A stretch of 64,000 nucleotides of DNA from an uncultured Prevotellaceae bacterium (GCA_902767775.1 CACXIP010000022.1:62001-126000); one strand, 5' to 3'. Counted from the stretch's first letter, positions 16,664 through 25,601 are shown. The notes: generated by a model not told the origin, from the sequence alone. A program made the numbers and translations.

Positions 16664-18441
16664 GAAACGATGTGAACTGCCGCGTGGCGGCACTGCGTCT
16701 GTGGATGCGTGAGAAAGGCATCGATGCTTTCATCTTTCCAAGTACCGACCCGCACAACGGTGAGTATGTGCCTGACCATTGGAAAGGGCGTGAGTGGATA
16801 TCGGGGTTCGATGGTTCGGCGGGCACAGCCGTAGTGACGGCGGAGAAGGCCGCTTTGTGGACAGACTCCCGCTATTTCATCGCCGCAGAGGAACAGTTGC
16901 GTGGCACTCCGTTTGTGCTCATGCGAGAGCGTATTGCCGGGACACCATCCGTGGCACAGTGGCTTACCGATGTCCTTGGAGTGGGCTCCCATCGTGTGGG
17001 TCTCGACGGCATGGTGTGGGCTGCTGCCTCGGTGGAAGGGCTGCGGAAGGAACTCCAACCGTTGGGGGATTTCTCTCTCGTGACAGACTTTGACCCTCTT
17101 GATGATATTTGGACCGACCGTCCTGCCATCCCGCAACACCCCATTGTGGTGCATCCGATGGAGTTTGCCGGGGAAAGTGCCTCTTCTAAACTGGCGCGTG
17201 TGCGTGAGGCTGTCCGTGCCCTTCACGCCGATGCAGTGCTGGTCACTGCCCTTGACGACATTGCATGGACGCTCAACATGCGCGGAACGGATGTGCACTG
17301 CAATCCTGTATTTGTGGCATATCTGCTTGTCACACAAGATAATGCTGTGCTCTTTACCAATGCTGCGAAGGTCACTGCTGAGGTAAGTGGCTACCTTCGT
17401 GAGGTGGGCGTCGCCACCGCTGGCTACGACCAGGTGGTCGGTGCTCTTGCCTCCTTGCACGAAGGGAGCATCCTGCTCGACCCCATGGTGGTCAACCATC
17501 GTTTGTTTGGTGCTGCCGGCTGTGAGGTGGTGACGGCTCCGTCACCGATTCCTGCGATGAAGGCGGTGAAGAATGAAACAGAGATAAATGGGTATCGTCA
17601 TGCCATGGAACGCGACGGTGTTGCCATGGTGAAATTCCTCTGCTGGTTGGAGAAAGCCATAAAAAGGGGAAGGGAGAGCGAGGTTTCCATCGACCGTAAG
17701 TTGACGGCGCTACGGGCGGAACAGGAGGGTTATCGCGGACTGTCGTTCGACACTATCGCGGGCTATGCTGCCCATGGCGCCATCGTACATTATGAGGCAA
17801 CGGAGGAGAGCGATGTCCCCTTGCAACCAGAGGGACTGCTGCTGCTCGACTCTGGTGCGCAGTATGTGGACGGCACTACCGACATCACACGCACCATCGC
17901 CCTCGGACCGGTGAACGAGTGTCAACAAAAAGTTTACACTCTTGTACTCAAGGGGCACATCCGTTTGCAGATGTTGAAGTTTCCCGACGGGGCATGTGGC
18001 TCACAGCTCGATGCCATTGCTCGCAGTCCGCTGTGGGAGGAGGGGCTCAACTTCCTCCATGGCACAGGCCATGGGGTGGGGAGTTACCTCAATGTGCATG
18101 AGGGTCCCCATCAGATTCGTATGGAGTGGAAACCTGCTCCGCTGCATGCCGGGATGACCGTTACCGATGAACCGGGCATATATGTAGAGGGGGAGTTTGG
18201 CGTGAGGATAGAGAACACCCTGCTCATCACGCCCTACCGCACGACGGCGTTTGGCTCTTTCCTGCAGTTTGAGCCGCTCACTTTATGTCCCATCGACACC
18301 ACGCCCATTATTCCAGAACTCCTATCCGACGAAGAGCGCACCTGGCTCAACAACTACCACCAGATGGTGGCCGAACGCCTATCGCCCCATCTCGAAGGAG
18401 AGGAGCTGAAGTGGCTCAGGAAGGCGACAAGGGAGATATGA
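16660..18441 (+). CDS. Xaa-Pro aminopeptidase (M24B)
   Basis: The protein has 593 residues, the long three-domain form. Two creatinase-like N-terminal domains cover about residues 5-310. The pita-bread catalytic domain carries the metal ligands in LLLLDSGAQYVDGTTDITRT (two Asp), HGTGHGVG (His), DEPGIYVEGEFG (Glu) and GVRIENTLLI (Glu). A C-terminal tail of about 60 residues completes this eukaryote-like APP1 form. It removes N-terminal residues followed by proline, needed to use peptides from external protein breakdown. There is no signal peptide. Translation is coupled to the M48-like gene by a 4-base overlap. Confidence 0.92.
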   Translation: MRNDVNCRVAALRLWMREKGIDAFIFPSTDPHNGEYVPDHWKGREWISGFDGSAGTAVVTAEKAALWTDSRYFIAAEEQLRGTPFVLMRERIAGTPSVAQWLTDVLGVGSHRVGLDGMVWAAASVEGLRKELQPLGDFSLVTDFDPLDDIWTDRPAIPQHPIVVHPMEFAGESASSKLARVREAVRALHADAVLVTALDDIAWTLNMRGTDVHCNPVFVAYLLVTQDNAVLFTNAAKVTAEVSGYLREVGVATAGYDQVVGALASLHEGSILLDPMVVNHRLFGAAGCEVVTAPSPIPAMKAVKNETEINGYRHAMERDGVAMVKFLCWLEKAIKRGRESEVSIDRKLTALRAEQEGYRGLSFDTIAGYAAHGAIVHYEATEESDVPLQPEGLLLLDSGAQYVDGTTDITRTIALGPVNECQQKVYTLVLKGHIRLQMLKFPDGACGSQLDAIARSPLWEEGLNFLHGTGHGVGSYLNVHEGPHQIRMEWKPAPLHAGMTVTDEPGIYVEGEFGVRIENTLLITPYRTTAFGSFLQFEPLTLCPIDTTPIIPELLSDEERTWLNNYHQMVAERLSPHLEGEELKWLRKATREI

Positions 18442-18446
18442 GGTAA

Positions 18447-19133
18447 TCAGCGTTTCACTTTTTTGTACACTCCGAGTTCCACTACATACATACCGACGAC
18501 ATCGGCATGGTTGATGTTGGACTCATCGGCCTCTTTCACCTTCTCAGGAGGTGCCACGGACACCCATTTGAAGATAGAGACGGGGCGGGTGCGGTTGGAC
18601 ATGCCGCCGTAGATTTTGTCCTTGGTAAGGGGGATACCGGCGTCCTTGATGTCGCTGACGATGTGGGCGTAGAAACGGTCGGCATCAGCCTTGGCGTCGA
18701 AATAGAAGAGATACCACTGCCTGTTGTCGTTGAACCTGTCGGCATAGCATAGTCCAATAGGCACGCCATCATAGGTGAAGTCGTAGGTTCCGTTGATGTG
18801 AAGACCCTCATAGCCATTGATTTTCTCATAGGAGCCGAATGTCTCTGTAAGTTGCTCCTGGGTCTCTTCCGGAGTGTTGACTTCATGGGGCAGGCAGCCG
18901 AAGGGGAAGTAAAGTAAGTCCTTGATGGTGCGCTCCCTCACGTCGATGGGAGTGGGGGACGATGGCGCACGGAGACTGGGTGCCTGGGCTGTCCTCGCAG
19001 ACTTGCGGACTGTGGTCTTTGCGCGTTTGACCTTTGTCCTACTTTGGGCTTCAGCCGAACCTGGCGCTATGAAAAGTGCTGCACAGAGCAACAGCAGGAA
19101 TATTGAAATCTGTTTAATGGAGAGGTGTTTCAT
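18447..19133 (-). CDS. secreted hypothetical protein
   Basis: The protein has 228 residues. A signal peptide covers residues 1-29 (cleavage near SAEA/QS). A basic linker (KVKRAKTTVRKSARTAQ) and a Pro/Ser-rich stretch follow. The rest is a globular domain with LYFPFGCLPHEV and KWVSVAPPEKVKEADE, not recognised. Its stop lies 5 bases from the aminopeptidase stop on the other strand. A perfect -7 box precedes it. Confidence 0.7.
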   Translation of the reverse strand: MKHLSIKQISIFLLLLCAALFIAPGSAEAQSRTKVKRAKTTVRKSARTAQAPSLRAPSSPTPIDVRERTIKDLLYFPFGCLPHEVNTPEETQEQLTETFGSYEKINGYEGLHINGTYDFTYDGVPIGLCYADRFNDNRQWYLFYFDAKADADRFYAHIVSDIKDAGIPLTKDKIYGGMSNRTRPVSIFKWVSVAPPEKVKEADESNINHADVVGMYVVELGVYKKVKR

Positions 19134-19176
19134 GTCGATGTCTTTGTTTTTGATTAAAGAATGCTCATATCGAAGG

Positions 19177-19208
19177 CAAATATACTGGTTTTTCCCTAAA
19201 GCAACAAA
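19177..19208 (-). promoter_or_regulatory. promoter of the secreted hypothetical gene
   Basis: On the minus strand TTTG (19205-19208) and TATATTTG (19177-19184) are 20 bp apart. Confidence 0.65.
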
Positions 19209-19276
19209 ACTAATGTGGTGAAAATGTGTAAATCAATTGTTTTTTACCGATTTTTCATCGAAAAAAAAGGCAAATA

Positions 19277-19308
19277 TTTGGAAATTAGCAGAATAAGCAG
19301 TAATTTTG
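19277..19308 (+). promoter_or_regulatory. rpsU promoter
   Basis: TTTG at 19277-19280 and TAATTTTG at 19301-19308 are 20 bp apart, giving a leader of about 60 bases before rpsU. Confidence 0.7.
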
Positions 19309-19374
19309 CACCCACGTCTTTTGAAAGACGAAAGAATCTTACAAGTTTAACATTTAAAATTTAAAGAAAAAAGC

Positions 19375-19566
19375 ATGATTATTGTACCAGTCAAAGATGG
19401 CGAGAACATCGAGAGAGCACTGAAGAAGTTCAAGAGGAAATTTGAGAAGACAGGCATCGTGAAGGAACTCCGTGCCCGCCAGCAGTTCACCAAACCCTCC
19501 GTGCTGAAGCGTCTCAAGATGGAGAAAGCCATCTATGTACAAAAACTGAGGCAGGCAGAGGAATAA
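19375..19566 (+). CDS. rpsU: 30S ribosomal protein S21
   Basis: The 63-residue basic protein starts MIIVPVKDGENIERALKKFK and fits S21 over its full length. It sits near the anti-Shine-Dalgarno end of 16S rRNA. The 3' extension (QKLRQAEE) is usual for the phylum. A Xer recombinase gene follows after 79 bases, an arrangement common in Bacteroidales. Confidence 0.95.
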   Translation: MIIVPVKDGENIERALKKFKRKFEKTGIVKELRARQQFTKPSVLKRLKMEKAIYVQKLRQAEE

Positions 19567-19582
19567 AAAACTCTGCGGAAAA

Positions 19583-19614
19583 TTTGGAAGTTTGAATATT
19601 ATTCCGTAAATTCG
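19583..19614 (+). promoter_or_regulatory. possible xer promoter
   Basis: TTTG at 19583-19586 and TAAATTCG at 19607-19614 (one mismatch to TAnnTTTG) are 20 bp apart. It could give the recombinase its own expression besides read-through from rpsU. Confidence 0.35.
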
Positions 19615-19645
19615 TTGCCGAAAATATCCTGAGAGCAACGTGCCC

Positions 19646-20524
19646 ATGATTGACGAGTTTCTCGACTACCTGAAATACGAGCGCAACTATTCAGCGCTTA
19701 CAGTGGAAAACTACGGAAAGGACCTGGCAGACCTGCAGGCCTACTTCGAGAACCTTGACGAGGGACTTACATGGACAACATTGGATGCCGATGTGATCAG
19801 GGGCTGGATGGAGCATATGATGGACAGGGGCAACACCGCCACCTCCGTGAACAGGAGGCTGAGCGCAGTGAGAACCTTCTATCGATATGCCATGGTGAGA
19901 GGACTCGCCGAGACCAATCCCGCTCACGCCATCGAAGGGCCAAAGAAGCAGAAACCACTGCCGCAGTTCGTTAAGGAACGCGAGATGGATGAACTGCTTG
20001 AACCTGAGATATGGGGAGATAATTATAAAGATGTACGCGCACGTACATTATTATTAACCTTCTACTCCACCGGCATGCGACTCTCCGAACTCATCAACCT
20101 GGATGACAGCATGGTGGACTTCACCACATGCGAGGTCAGGGTGACGGGAAAAAGAGACAAGCAGCGCATCATACCCTTCGGGGAGGAACTGCGCACCACG
20201 CTCCAGGAATATATCGCGCGGCGAGATGCCGATACCAAGCGCGCCACTGACGCGCTTTTTGTGACCGACAAAGGTGAGCGGATGAACCGCAACCAAGTGA
20301 GGTACGAGGTGTCGAAGGCGCTCGCACGCGTGACCACCCTTAGGAAGCGCACCCCGCATGTGCTGCGACATACGTTTGCCACTGCGATGCTCAACCACGA
20401 GGCGGGTCTGGAAAGTGTGAAAAAGCTGCTCGGCCATGAGAGCCTCTCGACAACTGAGGTCTACACCCATGCAACTTTCGAGCAGTTGAAGCGAGTTTAT
20501 AACAATGCCCACCCAAGGGCCTAA
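19646..20524 (+). CDS. xerC: XerC/XerD-type tyrosine recombinase
   Basis: The protein has 292 residues. The SAM-like core-binding domain covers about residues 1-95 and the catalytic domain 105-290. The catalytic set is complete: Arg145 (TGMRLSEL), Lys169, His238 and Arg241 (HVLRHTFA), His264 (LLGHESL) and Tyr273 (EVYTHAT). It would resolve chromosome dimers at dif. I chose the ATG at 19646 because GAGAG lies about 10 bases upstream; a GTG two codons earlier is too near it. Whether this is XerC or XerD cannot be decided from the sequence alone; its place between rpsU and hpf, not near an integron or phage gene, supports a housekeeping role. Confidence 0.88.
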   Translation: MIDEFLDYLKYERNYSALTVENYGKDLADLQAYFENLDEGLTWTTLDADVIRGWMEHMMDRGNTATSVNRRLSAVRTFYRYAMVRGLAETNPAHAIEGPKKQKPLPQFVKEREMDELLEPEIWGDNYKDVRARTLLLTFYSTGMRLSELINLDDSMVDFTTCEVRVTGKRDKQRIIPFGEELRTTLQEYIARRDADTKRATDALFVTDKGERMNRNQVRYEVSKALARVTTLRKRTPHVLRHTFATAMLNHEAGLESVKKLLGHESLSTTEVYTHATFEQLKRVYNNAHPRA

Positions 20525-20546
20525 CCTTTAAAAACAGGAGGTAACT

Positions 20547-20846
20547 ATGGAAATCAAAATTCAAGCGATCCACTTCGACGCGACTGAGAAACTCGAGGCT
20601 TTCATCCAGAAGAAGGCTGAGAAATTGCAGAAATCATTTGAGGACATACAGAAAGTAGAGGTGCAACTCAAAGTAGTCAAGCCCGCCACTGCCATGAACA
20701 AGCAGAGCAGCATCACAGTCTCTGTTCCGGGGCAGACACTCTACGTAGAAAAGACCTGCGATTCCTTTGAGGAAGGTGTCGACCAATGCGTAGACTCGAT
20801 GAAGGTGCAGCTGACGAAATTTAAGGAAAAACTGCGCAACAGATAA
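20547..20846 (+). CDS. hpf: ribosome hibernation-promoting factor, short form
   Basis: The 99-residue protein has the YfiA/HPF fold start (MEIKIQAIHFDATEKLEAFI) and lacks the C-terminal dimerisation domain of long HPF, so it is the short form that blocks the decoding site of idle ribosomes. A strong AGGAGGT lies 7 bases before the ATG, 22 bases after the Xer gene. Confidence 0.9.
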   Translation: MEIKIQAIHFDATEKLEAFIQKKAEKLQKSFEDIQKVEVQLKVVKPATAMNKQSSITVSVPGQTLYVEKTCDSFEEGVDQCVDSMKVQLTKFKEKLRNR

Positions 20847-20863
20847 AAAAAACGCCGAAAAGT

Positions 20864-20894
20864 TTTGGCGGATGAAAAAATATGCCTATCTTTG
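20864..20894 (+). promoter_or_regulatory. promoter of the tRNA-tuf operon
   Basis: TTTG at 20864-20867 and TATCTTTG at 20887-20894 are 19 bp apart, a perfect consensus match. It lies 50 bases before the first tRNA. Confidence 0.8.
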
Positions 20895-20945
20895 CAGCCG
20901 CTTTACGACACGTCCCAGCACGTTCGACAACGGCTGCAAAGATTT

Positions 20946-21019
20946 GCCTCTTTAGCTCAGTTGGCCAGAGCACGTGATTTGTAATCTCGGGGTCGTTGGT
21001 TCGAATCCGACAAGAGGCT
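20946..21019 (+). tRNA. tRNA-Thr (TGT)
   Basis: The acceptor GCCTCTT pairs with AAGAGGC. D arm GCTC/GAGC, T loop TTCGAAT and the anticodon loop TTTGTAA give anticodon TGT. The anticodon stem has one mismatch. CCA is not encoded. Confidence 0.93.
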
Positions 21020-21037
21020 CGAGGAGTGTGGTAAAAA

Positions 21038-21120
21038 GGGTGTTTTCCAGAGTGGCCAAATGGGGCAGACTGTAAATCTGCTGTCTTTCGACTTCGGTGG
21101 TTCGAATCCATCAGCACCCA
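21038..21120 (+). tRNA. tRNA-Tyr (GTA)
   Basis: This 83-base class II tRNA has acceptor GGGTGTT paired with AGCACCC (one G-T), anticodon loop CTGTAAA with GTA, and a long variable arm (CTGTCTTTCGACTTCGG region). Confidence 0.93.
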
Positions 21121-21131
21121 CGAGAATTTAT

Positions 21132-21204
21132 GCGGAAATAGCTCAGTTGATAGAGCACTAGCCTTCCAAGCTGGGGGTCGCGGGTTTGAGTCCCGTTTTC
21201 CGCT
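21132..21204 (+). tRNA. tRNA-Gly (TCC)
   Basis: Acceptor GCGGAAA pairs with TTTCCGC. The anticodon loop CTTCCAA gives TCC. All arms are regular. Confidence 0.95.
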
Positions 21205-21212
21205 CTAATGTT

Positions 21213-21284
21213 GCTGTTATAGCTCAGTGGTAGAGCGCTTCCTTGGTAAGGAAGAGGTCCCGAGTTCAACTCTCGGTAACAGCT
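21213..21284 (+). tRNA. tRNA-Thr (GGT)
   Basis: Acceptor GCTGTTA pairs with TAACAGC. The anticodon stem CTTCC/GGAAG closes the loop TTGGTAA, anticodon GGT. It is 60 bases before tuf. Confidence 0.95.
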
Positions 21285-21344
21285 CCAAGTTGTTGAGAAG
21301 CAGAAATCACGATTATTCAACTGATAAATAATTAAATTCAAGCA

Positions 21345-22538
21345 ATGGCTAAAGAAAGTTTTGTGCGTACCAAACCGCACGTTAACATTGGCACTATTGG
21401 TCACGTTGACCATGGTAAGACAACCTTGACCGCAGCTATCACCAAGGTGCTTGCTGAGAAGATCGAGGCCAACAAGGACAAAGTGAAGTCCTTCGACCAG
21501 ATTGACAACGCTCCTGAGGAGAAAGAGCGTGGTATTACTATCAACACTGCACACGTGGAGTATGAGACTGAGAAGCGTCACTATGCACACGTGGACTGCC
21601 CGGGACACGCTGACTATGTGAAGAACATGGTTACTGGTGCCGCTCAGATGGATGGTGCAATCCTCGTGGTTGCCGCTACCGACGGTCCTATGCCCCAGAC
21701 CCGTGAGCACGTGCTGCTCGCCCGTCAGGTGAACGTTCCCCGCCTCGTGGTGTTCCTCAACAAGTGCGACATGGTTGACGACGAGGAGATGCTCGAGCTC
21801 GTGGAGATGGAAGTTCAAGAGATTCTCGCTCAGTATGAGTTTGAGGACGACACTCCTATCATCCGTGGTTCTGCTCTTGGTGCCCTCGAGGGTGTTGCCA
21901 AGTGGGAAGACAAGGTGATGGAGCTGATGAACACTTGCGACGAGTGGATTCAGGAGCCTCCGCGCGACATCGACAAGCCCTTCTTGATGCCTGTTGAGGA
22001 CGTGTTCTCTATCACAGGTCGTGGCACTGTTGCTACTGGCCGTATTGAGACTGGTGTGATTCACGTGGGTGACCCCGTTGAGCTCCTTGGTCTCGGTGAG
22101 GACAAGAAGTCTGTTGTGACTGGTGTTGAGATGTTCCGCAAGCTGCTCGATGAGGGCCAGGCTGGTGACAACGTTGGTCTGCTGCTCCGCGGTATCGACA
22201 AGAATGAGGTTAAGCGTGGTATGGTGCTCTGCCATCCGGGTCAGATCAAGCCCTTCAAGAAGTTCCGTGCTTCTATCTACGTCCTGAAGAAGGAAGAGGG
22301 TGGCCGTCACACTCCGTTCGGCAACAAGTATCGTCCTCAGTTCTACCTCCGCACCATGGACTGCACCGGTGAGATTTCTCTGCCCGAGGGTGTTGAGATG
22401 GTGATGCCTGGTGACAACGTTGAGATCACTGTTGAGCTCATCTACGCCGTGGCTCTGAACGAGGGTCTTCGTTTCGCTATCCGCGAGGGTGGCCGCACCG
22501 TAGGCTCTGGCCAGATCACAAAGGTCTTCGAGGACTAA
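21345..22538 (+). CDS. tuf: elongation factor Tu
   Basis: The 397-residue GTPase brings aminoacyl-tRNA to the ribosome. The G domain has GHVDHGKT (about 19-26), the switch region [21 protein letters not shown] and NKCD; domains 2 and 3 follow with [12 protein letters not shown] and the end [15 protein letters not shown]. The length is normal. It is cotranscribed with four upstream tRNAs and ends at its own hairpin. Confidence 0.98.
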   Translation: MAKESFVRTKPHVNIGTIGHVDHGKTTLTAAITKVLAEKIEANKDKVKSFDQIDNAPEEKERGITINTAHVEYETEKRHYAHVDCPGHADYVKNMVTGAAQMDGAILVVAATDGPMPQTREHVLLARQVNVPRLVVFLNKCDMVDDEEMLELVEMEVQEILAQYEFEDDTPIIRGSALGALEGVAKWEDKVMELMNTCDEWIQEPPRDIDKPFLMPVEDVFSITGRGTVATGRIETGVIHVGDPVELLGLGEDKKSVVTGVEMFRKLLDEGQAGDNVGLLLRGIDKNEVKRGMVLCHPGQIKPFKKFRASIYVLKKEEGGRHTPFGNKYRPQFYLRTMDCTGEISLPEGVEMVMPGDNVEITVELIYAVALNEGLRFAIREGGRTVGSGQITKVFED

Positions 22539-22559
22539 TATCCAATAAGATACATGTCG

Positions 22560-22591
22560 GTTCCCGCGACAGTGGGCGCGGGAACTTTTTT
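22560..22591 (+). terminator. terminator after tuf
   Basis: A 9-bp perfect stem GTTCCCGCG/CGCGGGAAC with an 8-base loop and six T residues stands between tuf and tRNA-Trp. It would separate tuf from the secE-nusG-rpl genes or act as a partial attenuator. Confidence 0.85.
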
Positions 22592-22656
22592 ACGGGAATA
22601 GCTCAGTTGGTAGAGCATCGGTCTCCAAAACCGAGGGTCGTGGGTTCGAGTCCTCC
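22592..22656 (+). tRNA. tRNA-Trp (CCA), 3' end missing
   Basis: The 5' part is regular: ACGGGAA, D arm GCTC/GAGC, anticodon stem TCGGT/ACCGA around CTCCAAA (anticodon CCA), variable loop and GTGGGTTCGAGTCC. After this the sequence becomes TCCTACTTGCGC. The expected 3' acceptor strand TTCCCGT is absent: what follows cannot pair with ACGGGAA (two mismatches and two wobbles over seven positions), and the T stem is also imperfect. From CTTGCGCAT on, the bases encode SecE. So a deletion joins the tRNA T arm to the inside of secE. As written this tRNA should not fold or be charged. Confidence 0.8.
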
Positions 22657-22658
22657 TA

Positions 22659-22811
22659 CTTGCGCATAAAACGACATGGCCTACATACAAGGAACTGTCC
22701 CACACTGCGGTGGTTGTTTTGTCTGCTTCCCTTATCATCGCTCTGGTGGTGTTCCTGATGGACGTGGTGTTTAAGAACTTTATGCTATTCATTTATCAAT
22801 TGTTATCTTAA
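22659..22811 (+). pseudogene. secE: secE, truncated at the 5' end by fusion to tRNA-Trp
   Basis: The frame ending in TAA at 22809-22811 encodes LAHKTTWPTYKELSHT, then a membrane helix ALVVFLMDVVF, then LFIYQLLS: the conserved amphipathic segment and single membrane helix of SecE, 50 residues. The usual phylum SecE has about 63-65 residues, so about 14 N-terminal residues with the start codon are gone. Upstream in this frame no ATG, GTG or TTG is present before a stop at 22611, and an ATG at 22676 is out of frame. SecE is an essential subunit of the Sec translocon with SecY, which is intact here. The place between tRNA-Trp and nusG is the normal one. The lesion may be an assembly error. Confidence 0.85.
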
Positions 22812-22814
22812 CAG

Positions 22815-23360
22815 ATGGCTAAGGCAGGTAGAAATTGGTATGTGCTGATCTCCGTACGCGGCAAGGAGGCCAAGGTAAAAGAATACATCGAGGCCCAAAT
22901 CAAGCACATCCCTTTGTTGTCGCAATGTGTTTTCCAGATTGTCATCCCGATGGAGAAGCACGCTGTACAGCGCAGCGATGGAAAACGTGTAGTCAAGGAA
23001 AAGGTTTCTTTCCCTGGCTATGTCTTCGTTGAGGCAGACATGAAGGGAGATGTGGCGCATACACTGCGCTTCATGCCCAACGTGCTCGGCTTCCTCGGAG
23101 GTTTGGACAACCCGACACCTGTCAAACAGTCGGACATCAACCGTATGCTTGGAACCGCTGAGGAGACGGAGATTGAGAACGAGGTGTCGATCCCATTCGA
23201 GGTCAACGAGACGGTGAAAGTGACGGAAGGCCCGTTCAATGGCTTCTCCGGTGTCATCGAAGAGGTGAATACTGAGAAGAAAAAGCTAAAGGTCATGGTC
23301 AAGATCTTCGGACGCAAAACTCCGTTGGAACTTGGTTTTATGCAAGTGGTAAAAGAATGA
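22815..23360 (+). CDS. nusG: transcription antitermination factor NusG
   Basis: The 181-residue protein has the NGN domain (RNWYVLISVRGKEAKVKEYI, then FPGYVFVEADM) and a C-terminal KOW domain starting at about 128 (FEVNETVKVTEGPFNGFSG). It binds RNA polymerase and couples it to the ribosome. It starts 3 bases after the secE stop. Confidence 0.96.
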   Translation: MAKAGRNWYVLISVRGKEAKVKEYIEAQIKHIPLLSQCVFQIVIPMEKHAVQRSDGKRVVKEKVSFPGYVFVEADMKGDVAHTLRFMPNVLGFLGGLDNPTPVKQSDINRMLGTAEETEIENEVSIPFEVNETVKVTEGPFNGFSGVIEEVNTEKKKLKVMVKIFGRKTPLELGFMQVVKE

Positions 23361-23418
23361 CGGATGGTTACGAATCCGCCAATTCTTTTATAATATCAAA
23401 CTTTAACAAACAAAACAA

Positions 23419-23859
23419 ATGGCTAAAGAAGTTGCTGGATTAATCAAATTACAGATTAAGGGTGGCGCAGCGAATCCTTCTCCCCCAGTTGGTCCTGCCC
23501 TCGGTTCGAAGGGTATCAACATCATGGGTTTCTGCAAGGAATTCAACGCTCGTACCCAGGATAAGGCAGGCAAGATTCTTCCTGTCGTTATCACTTATTA
23601 CAACGACAAGTCTTTCAGCTTCGTGATTAAGACTCCCCCGGCAGCTGTTCAGTTGCTGGAGGCAGCAAAGGTGAAGAGCGGCTCAGCAGAGCCCAACCGC
23701 AGAAAAGTGGCTTCCGTGACCTGGGATCAGGTGCGCGCCATCGCAGAGGACAAAATGAGTGACCTCAACTGCTTCACCATCGAGTCTGCTATGAAGCTTG
23801 TCGCCGGCACAGCTAGAAGCATGGGTATCACAGTAAAGGGCGAGTTCCCTGGTAAATAA
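23419..23859 (+). CDS. rplK: 50S ribosomal protein L11
   Basis: Full length at 146 residues, with the N-terminal thiopeptide-binding stretch [20 protein letters not shown] and the C-terminal rRNA-binding domain. It forms the L11 stalk base with rplJ and rplL products. It begins 58 bases after nusG. Confidence 0.97.
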   Translation: MAKEVAGLIKLQIKGGAANPSPPVGPALGSKGINIMGFCKEFNARTQDKAGKILPVVITYYNDKSFSFVIKTPPAAVQLLEAAKVKSGSAEPNRRKVASVTWDQVRAIAEDKMSDLNCFTIESAMKLVAGTARSMGITVKGEFPGK

Positions 23860-23880
23860 TCAACTTCAATTTTAGTAACT

Positions 23881-24573
23881 ATGAGTAAACTGACAAAAAA
23901 CCAGAAACTAGCAGCTGCCAAGATTGAAGCAGGGAAGATGTACACGATGAAGGAGGCCTCTGAGCTCGTGAAGGAAATCACCACCACGAAGTTCGAAGCT
24001 TCTGTCGACATCGACGTACGCCTGGGCGTTGACCCCCGCAAGGCCAATCAGATGGTCCGTGGCGTGGTGTCCCTCCCCTGTGGTACTGGTAAAGTTGTGC
24101 GCGTACTCTGTCTCTGCACCCCCGACCAGGAGGCTGCCGCCAAGGAGGCTGGCGCCGACTACGTGGGTCTTGACGAGTATATTGAGAAGATTAAGGGTGG
24201 CTGGACCGATGTCGACGTTATCATCACGATGCCGTCGTGCATGGGTAAGGTAGGTCCTCTTGGTCGTGTGCTTGGCCCCCGCGGCCTCATGCCTAACCCC
24301 AAGAGCGGTACGGTGACCATGGATGTCGCCAAGGCTGTGAAAGAGGTGAAGCAGGGCAAAATCGACTTCAAAGTCGACAAAACGGGTATTGTCCATGCCT
24401 CTATTGGCAAGGTGACTTTCACACCGGATCAGATCTTCCAGAACGCAAAAGAGTTCATCGCTACGATCATCAAACTGAAACCGGCTGCTGCGAAAGGTAC
24501 CTATATCAAGAGTATCTTTATTTCAAGCACCATGAGCTTGGGCATCAAGGTTGACCCCAAGTCGGTAGAGTAA
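23881..24573 (+). CDS. rplA: 50S ribosomal protein L1
   Basis: 230 residues, with the L1 signature [20 protein letters not shown]. It forms the L1 stalk; in other bacteria L1 represses the rplK-rplA mRNA. The gap from rplK is 21 bases. Confidence 0.97.
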   Translation: MSKLTKNQKLAAAKIEAGKMYTMKEASELVKEITTTKFEASVDIDVRLGVDPRKANQMVRGVVSLPCGTGKVVRVLCLCTPDQEAAAKEAGADYVGLDEYIEKIKGGWTDVDVIITMPSCMGKVGPLGRVLGPRGLMPNPKSGTVTMDVAKAVKEVKQGKIDFKVDKTGIVHASIGKVTFTPDQIFQNAKEFIATIIKLKPAAAKGTYIKSIFISSTMSLGIKVDPKSVE

Positions 24574-24594
24574 CGCTTAAACCATTCGAGTAAC

Positions 24595-25113
24595 ATGAAG
24601 AAAGAAATAAAAGATACCATCATCGTTGAGCTGGGCGAGAAGCTGAAGGAGTATCCCCACTTCTACCTGGTAGACGTCACCGGCATGAATGCCGAGGCTA
24701 CCAGCAAGCTGCGCCGCAAGTGCTTCAAGAGCGAGATCAAGATGGTCGTTGTGAAGAATAAACTTCTGCACAAGGCTCTCGAGGCATCAGAGGTTGACTT
24801 CTCTGAGATGTACAGCGCCCTGAAGGGCAACACCGCTGTGCTTTTCTGCCAGTCGGCCAACGTTCCCGCCAAGATGCTCAAGGACTACACCAAGGAGGGT
24901 ATTCCCGGACTGAAGGCAGCCTATGCTGAGGAGGGAATCTTCGTGGGTGCAGACAAACTTGAGGAACTTGCAGCTATCAAGAGCAAGAACGAACTCATCG
25001 CAGACGTTGTGGCTCTGCTGCAGTCGCCGGCGAAGAACGTGCTCTCAGCTCTCCAGTCAGGTGCCGGCACCATCCACGGTGTGCTTAAGACTTTAGGCGA
25101 GCGCCCTGAGTAA
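24595..25113 (+). CDS. rplJ: 50S ribosomal protein L10
   Basis: 172 residues, globular rRNA-binding part then a C-terminal helix ([20 protein letters not shown]) that carries L7/L12 dimers. Gap of 21 bases from rplA. Confidence 0.96.
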   Translation: MKKEIKDTIIVELGEKLKEYPHFYLVDVTGMNAEATSKLRRKCFKSEIKMVVVKNKLLHKALEASEVDFSEMYSALKGNTAVLFCQSANVPAKMLKDYTKEGIPGLKAAYAEEGIFVGADKLEELAAIKSKNELIADVVALLQSPAKNVLSALQSGAGTIHGVLKTLGERPE

Positions 25114-25165
25114 TTCAATTAAAGTCATCATCAACATTAACAAACAATTTAAATTTTTAAATACA

Positions 25166-25543
25166 ATGGCAGATATCAAAGCAATTGCTGAGCAATTGGT
25201 CAATTTGACAGTGAAGGAAGTAAACGAGTTGGCAACCGTCCTCAAGGAGGAGTATGGAATTGAGCCCGCTGCAGCAGCTGTTGCAGTGGCTGCTGGCCCT
25301 GCTGCTGCAGCTGCTCCCGCTGAGGAGGAGAAGACTGAGTTCAACGTGGTGCTCGCAGAGGTTGGCCCCAACAAGCTGAAGGTCGTGAAGGCCGTGAAAG
25401 AGGCTTGCGGTCTGGGTCTGAAAGAGGCCAAGGACCTGGTCGACGGTGCTCCCTCAACTCTGAAAGAGGGTCTCTCAAAGGCTGAGGCAGAGAACCTGCA
25501 GAAGACCATCGAGGCCGAGGGTGCCAAGGTTGAGTTGAAATAA
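25166..25543 (+). CDS. rplL: 50S ribosomal protein L7/L12
   Basis: 125 residues: N-terminal dimer domain, an Ala/Pro-rich hinge (about 34-58) and the factor-binding C-terminal domain with [15 protein letters not shown]. It binds EF-Tu and EF-G. Followed by an attenuator-like hairpin before rpoB. Confidence 0.97.
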   Translation: MADIKAIAEQLVNLTVKEVNELATVLKEEYGIEPAAAAVAVAAGPAAAAAPAEEEKTEFNVVLAEVGPNKLKVVKAVKEACGLGLKEAKDLVDGAPSTLKEGLSKAEAENLQKTIEAEGAKVELK

Positions 25544-25601
25544 TCCTCATCGTCTACGGTGCCCCGCCTCACAGGGCTGGGCACTCGCTTCTCGAAATTT
25601 C

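Noticed and set aside
21111-22310. A 399-codon open frame antisense to tuf
   Set aside because: It is fully antisense to a certain EF-Tu gene, and its protein has no motifs; it is a result of the strong codon bias of tuf.
22676-22811. Alternative secE start at the ATG at 22676
   Set aside because: This ATG is in a different frame from the SecE sequence and would give an unrelated peptide.
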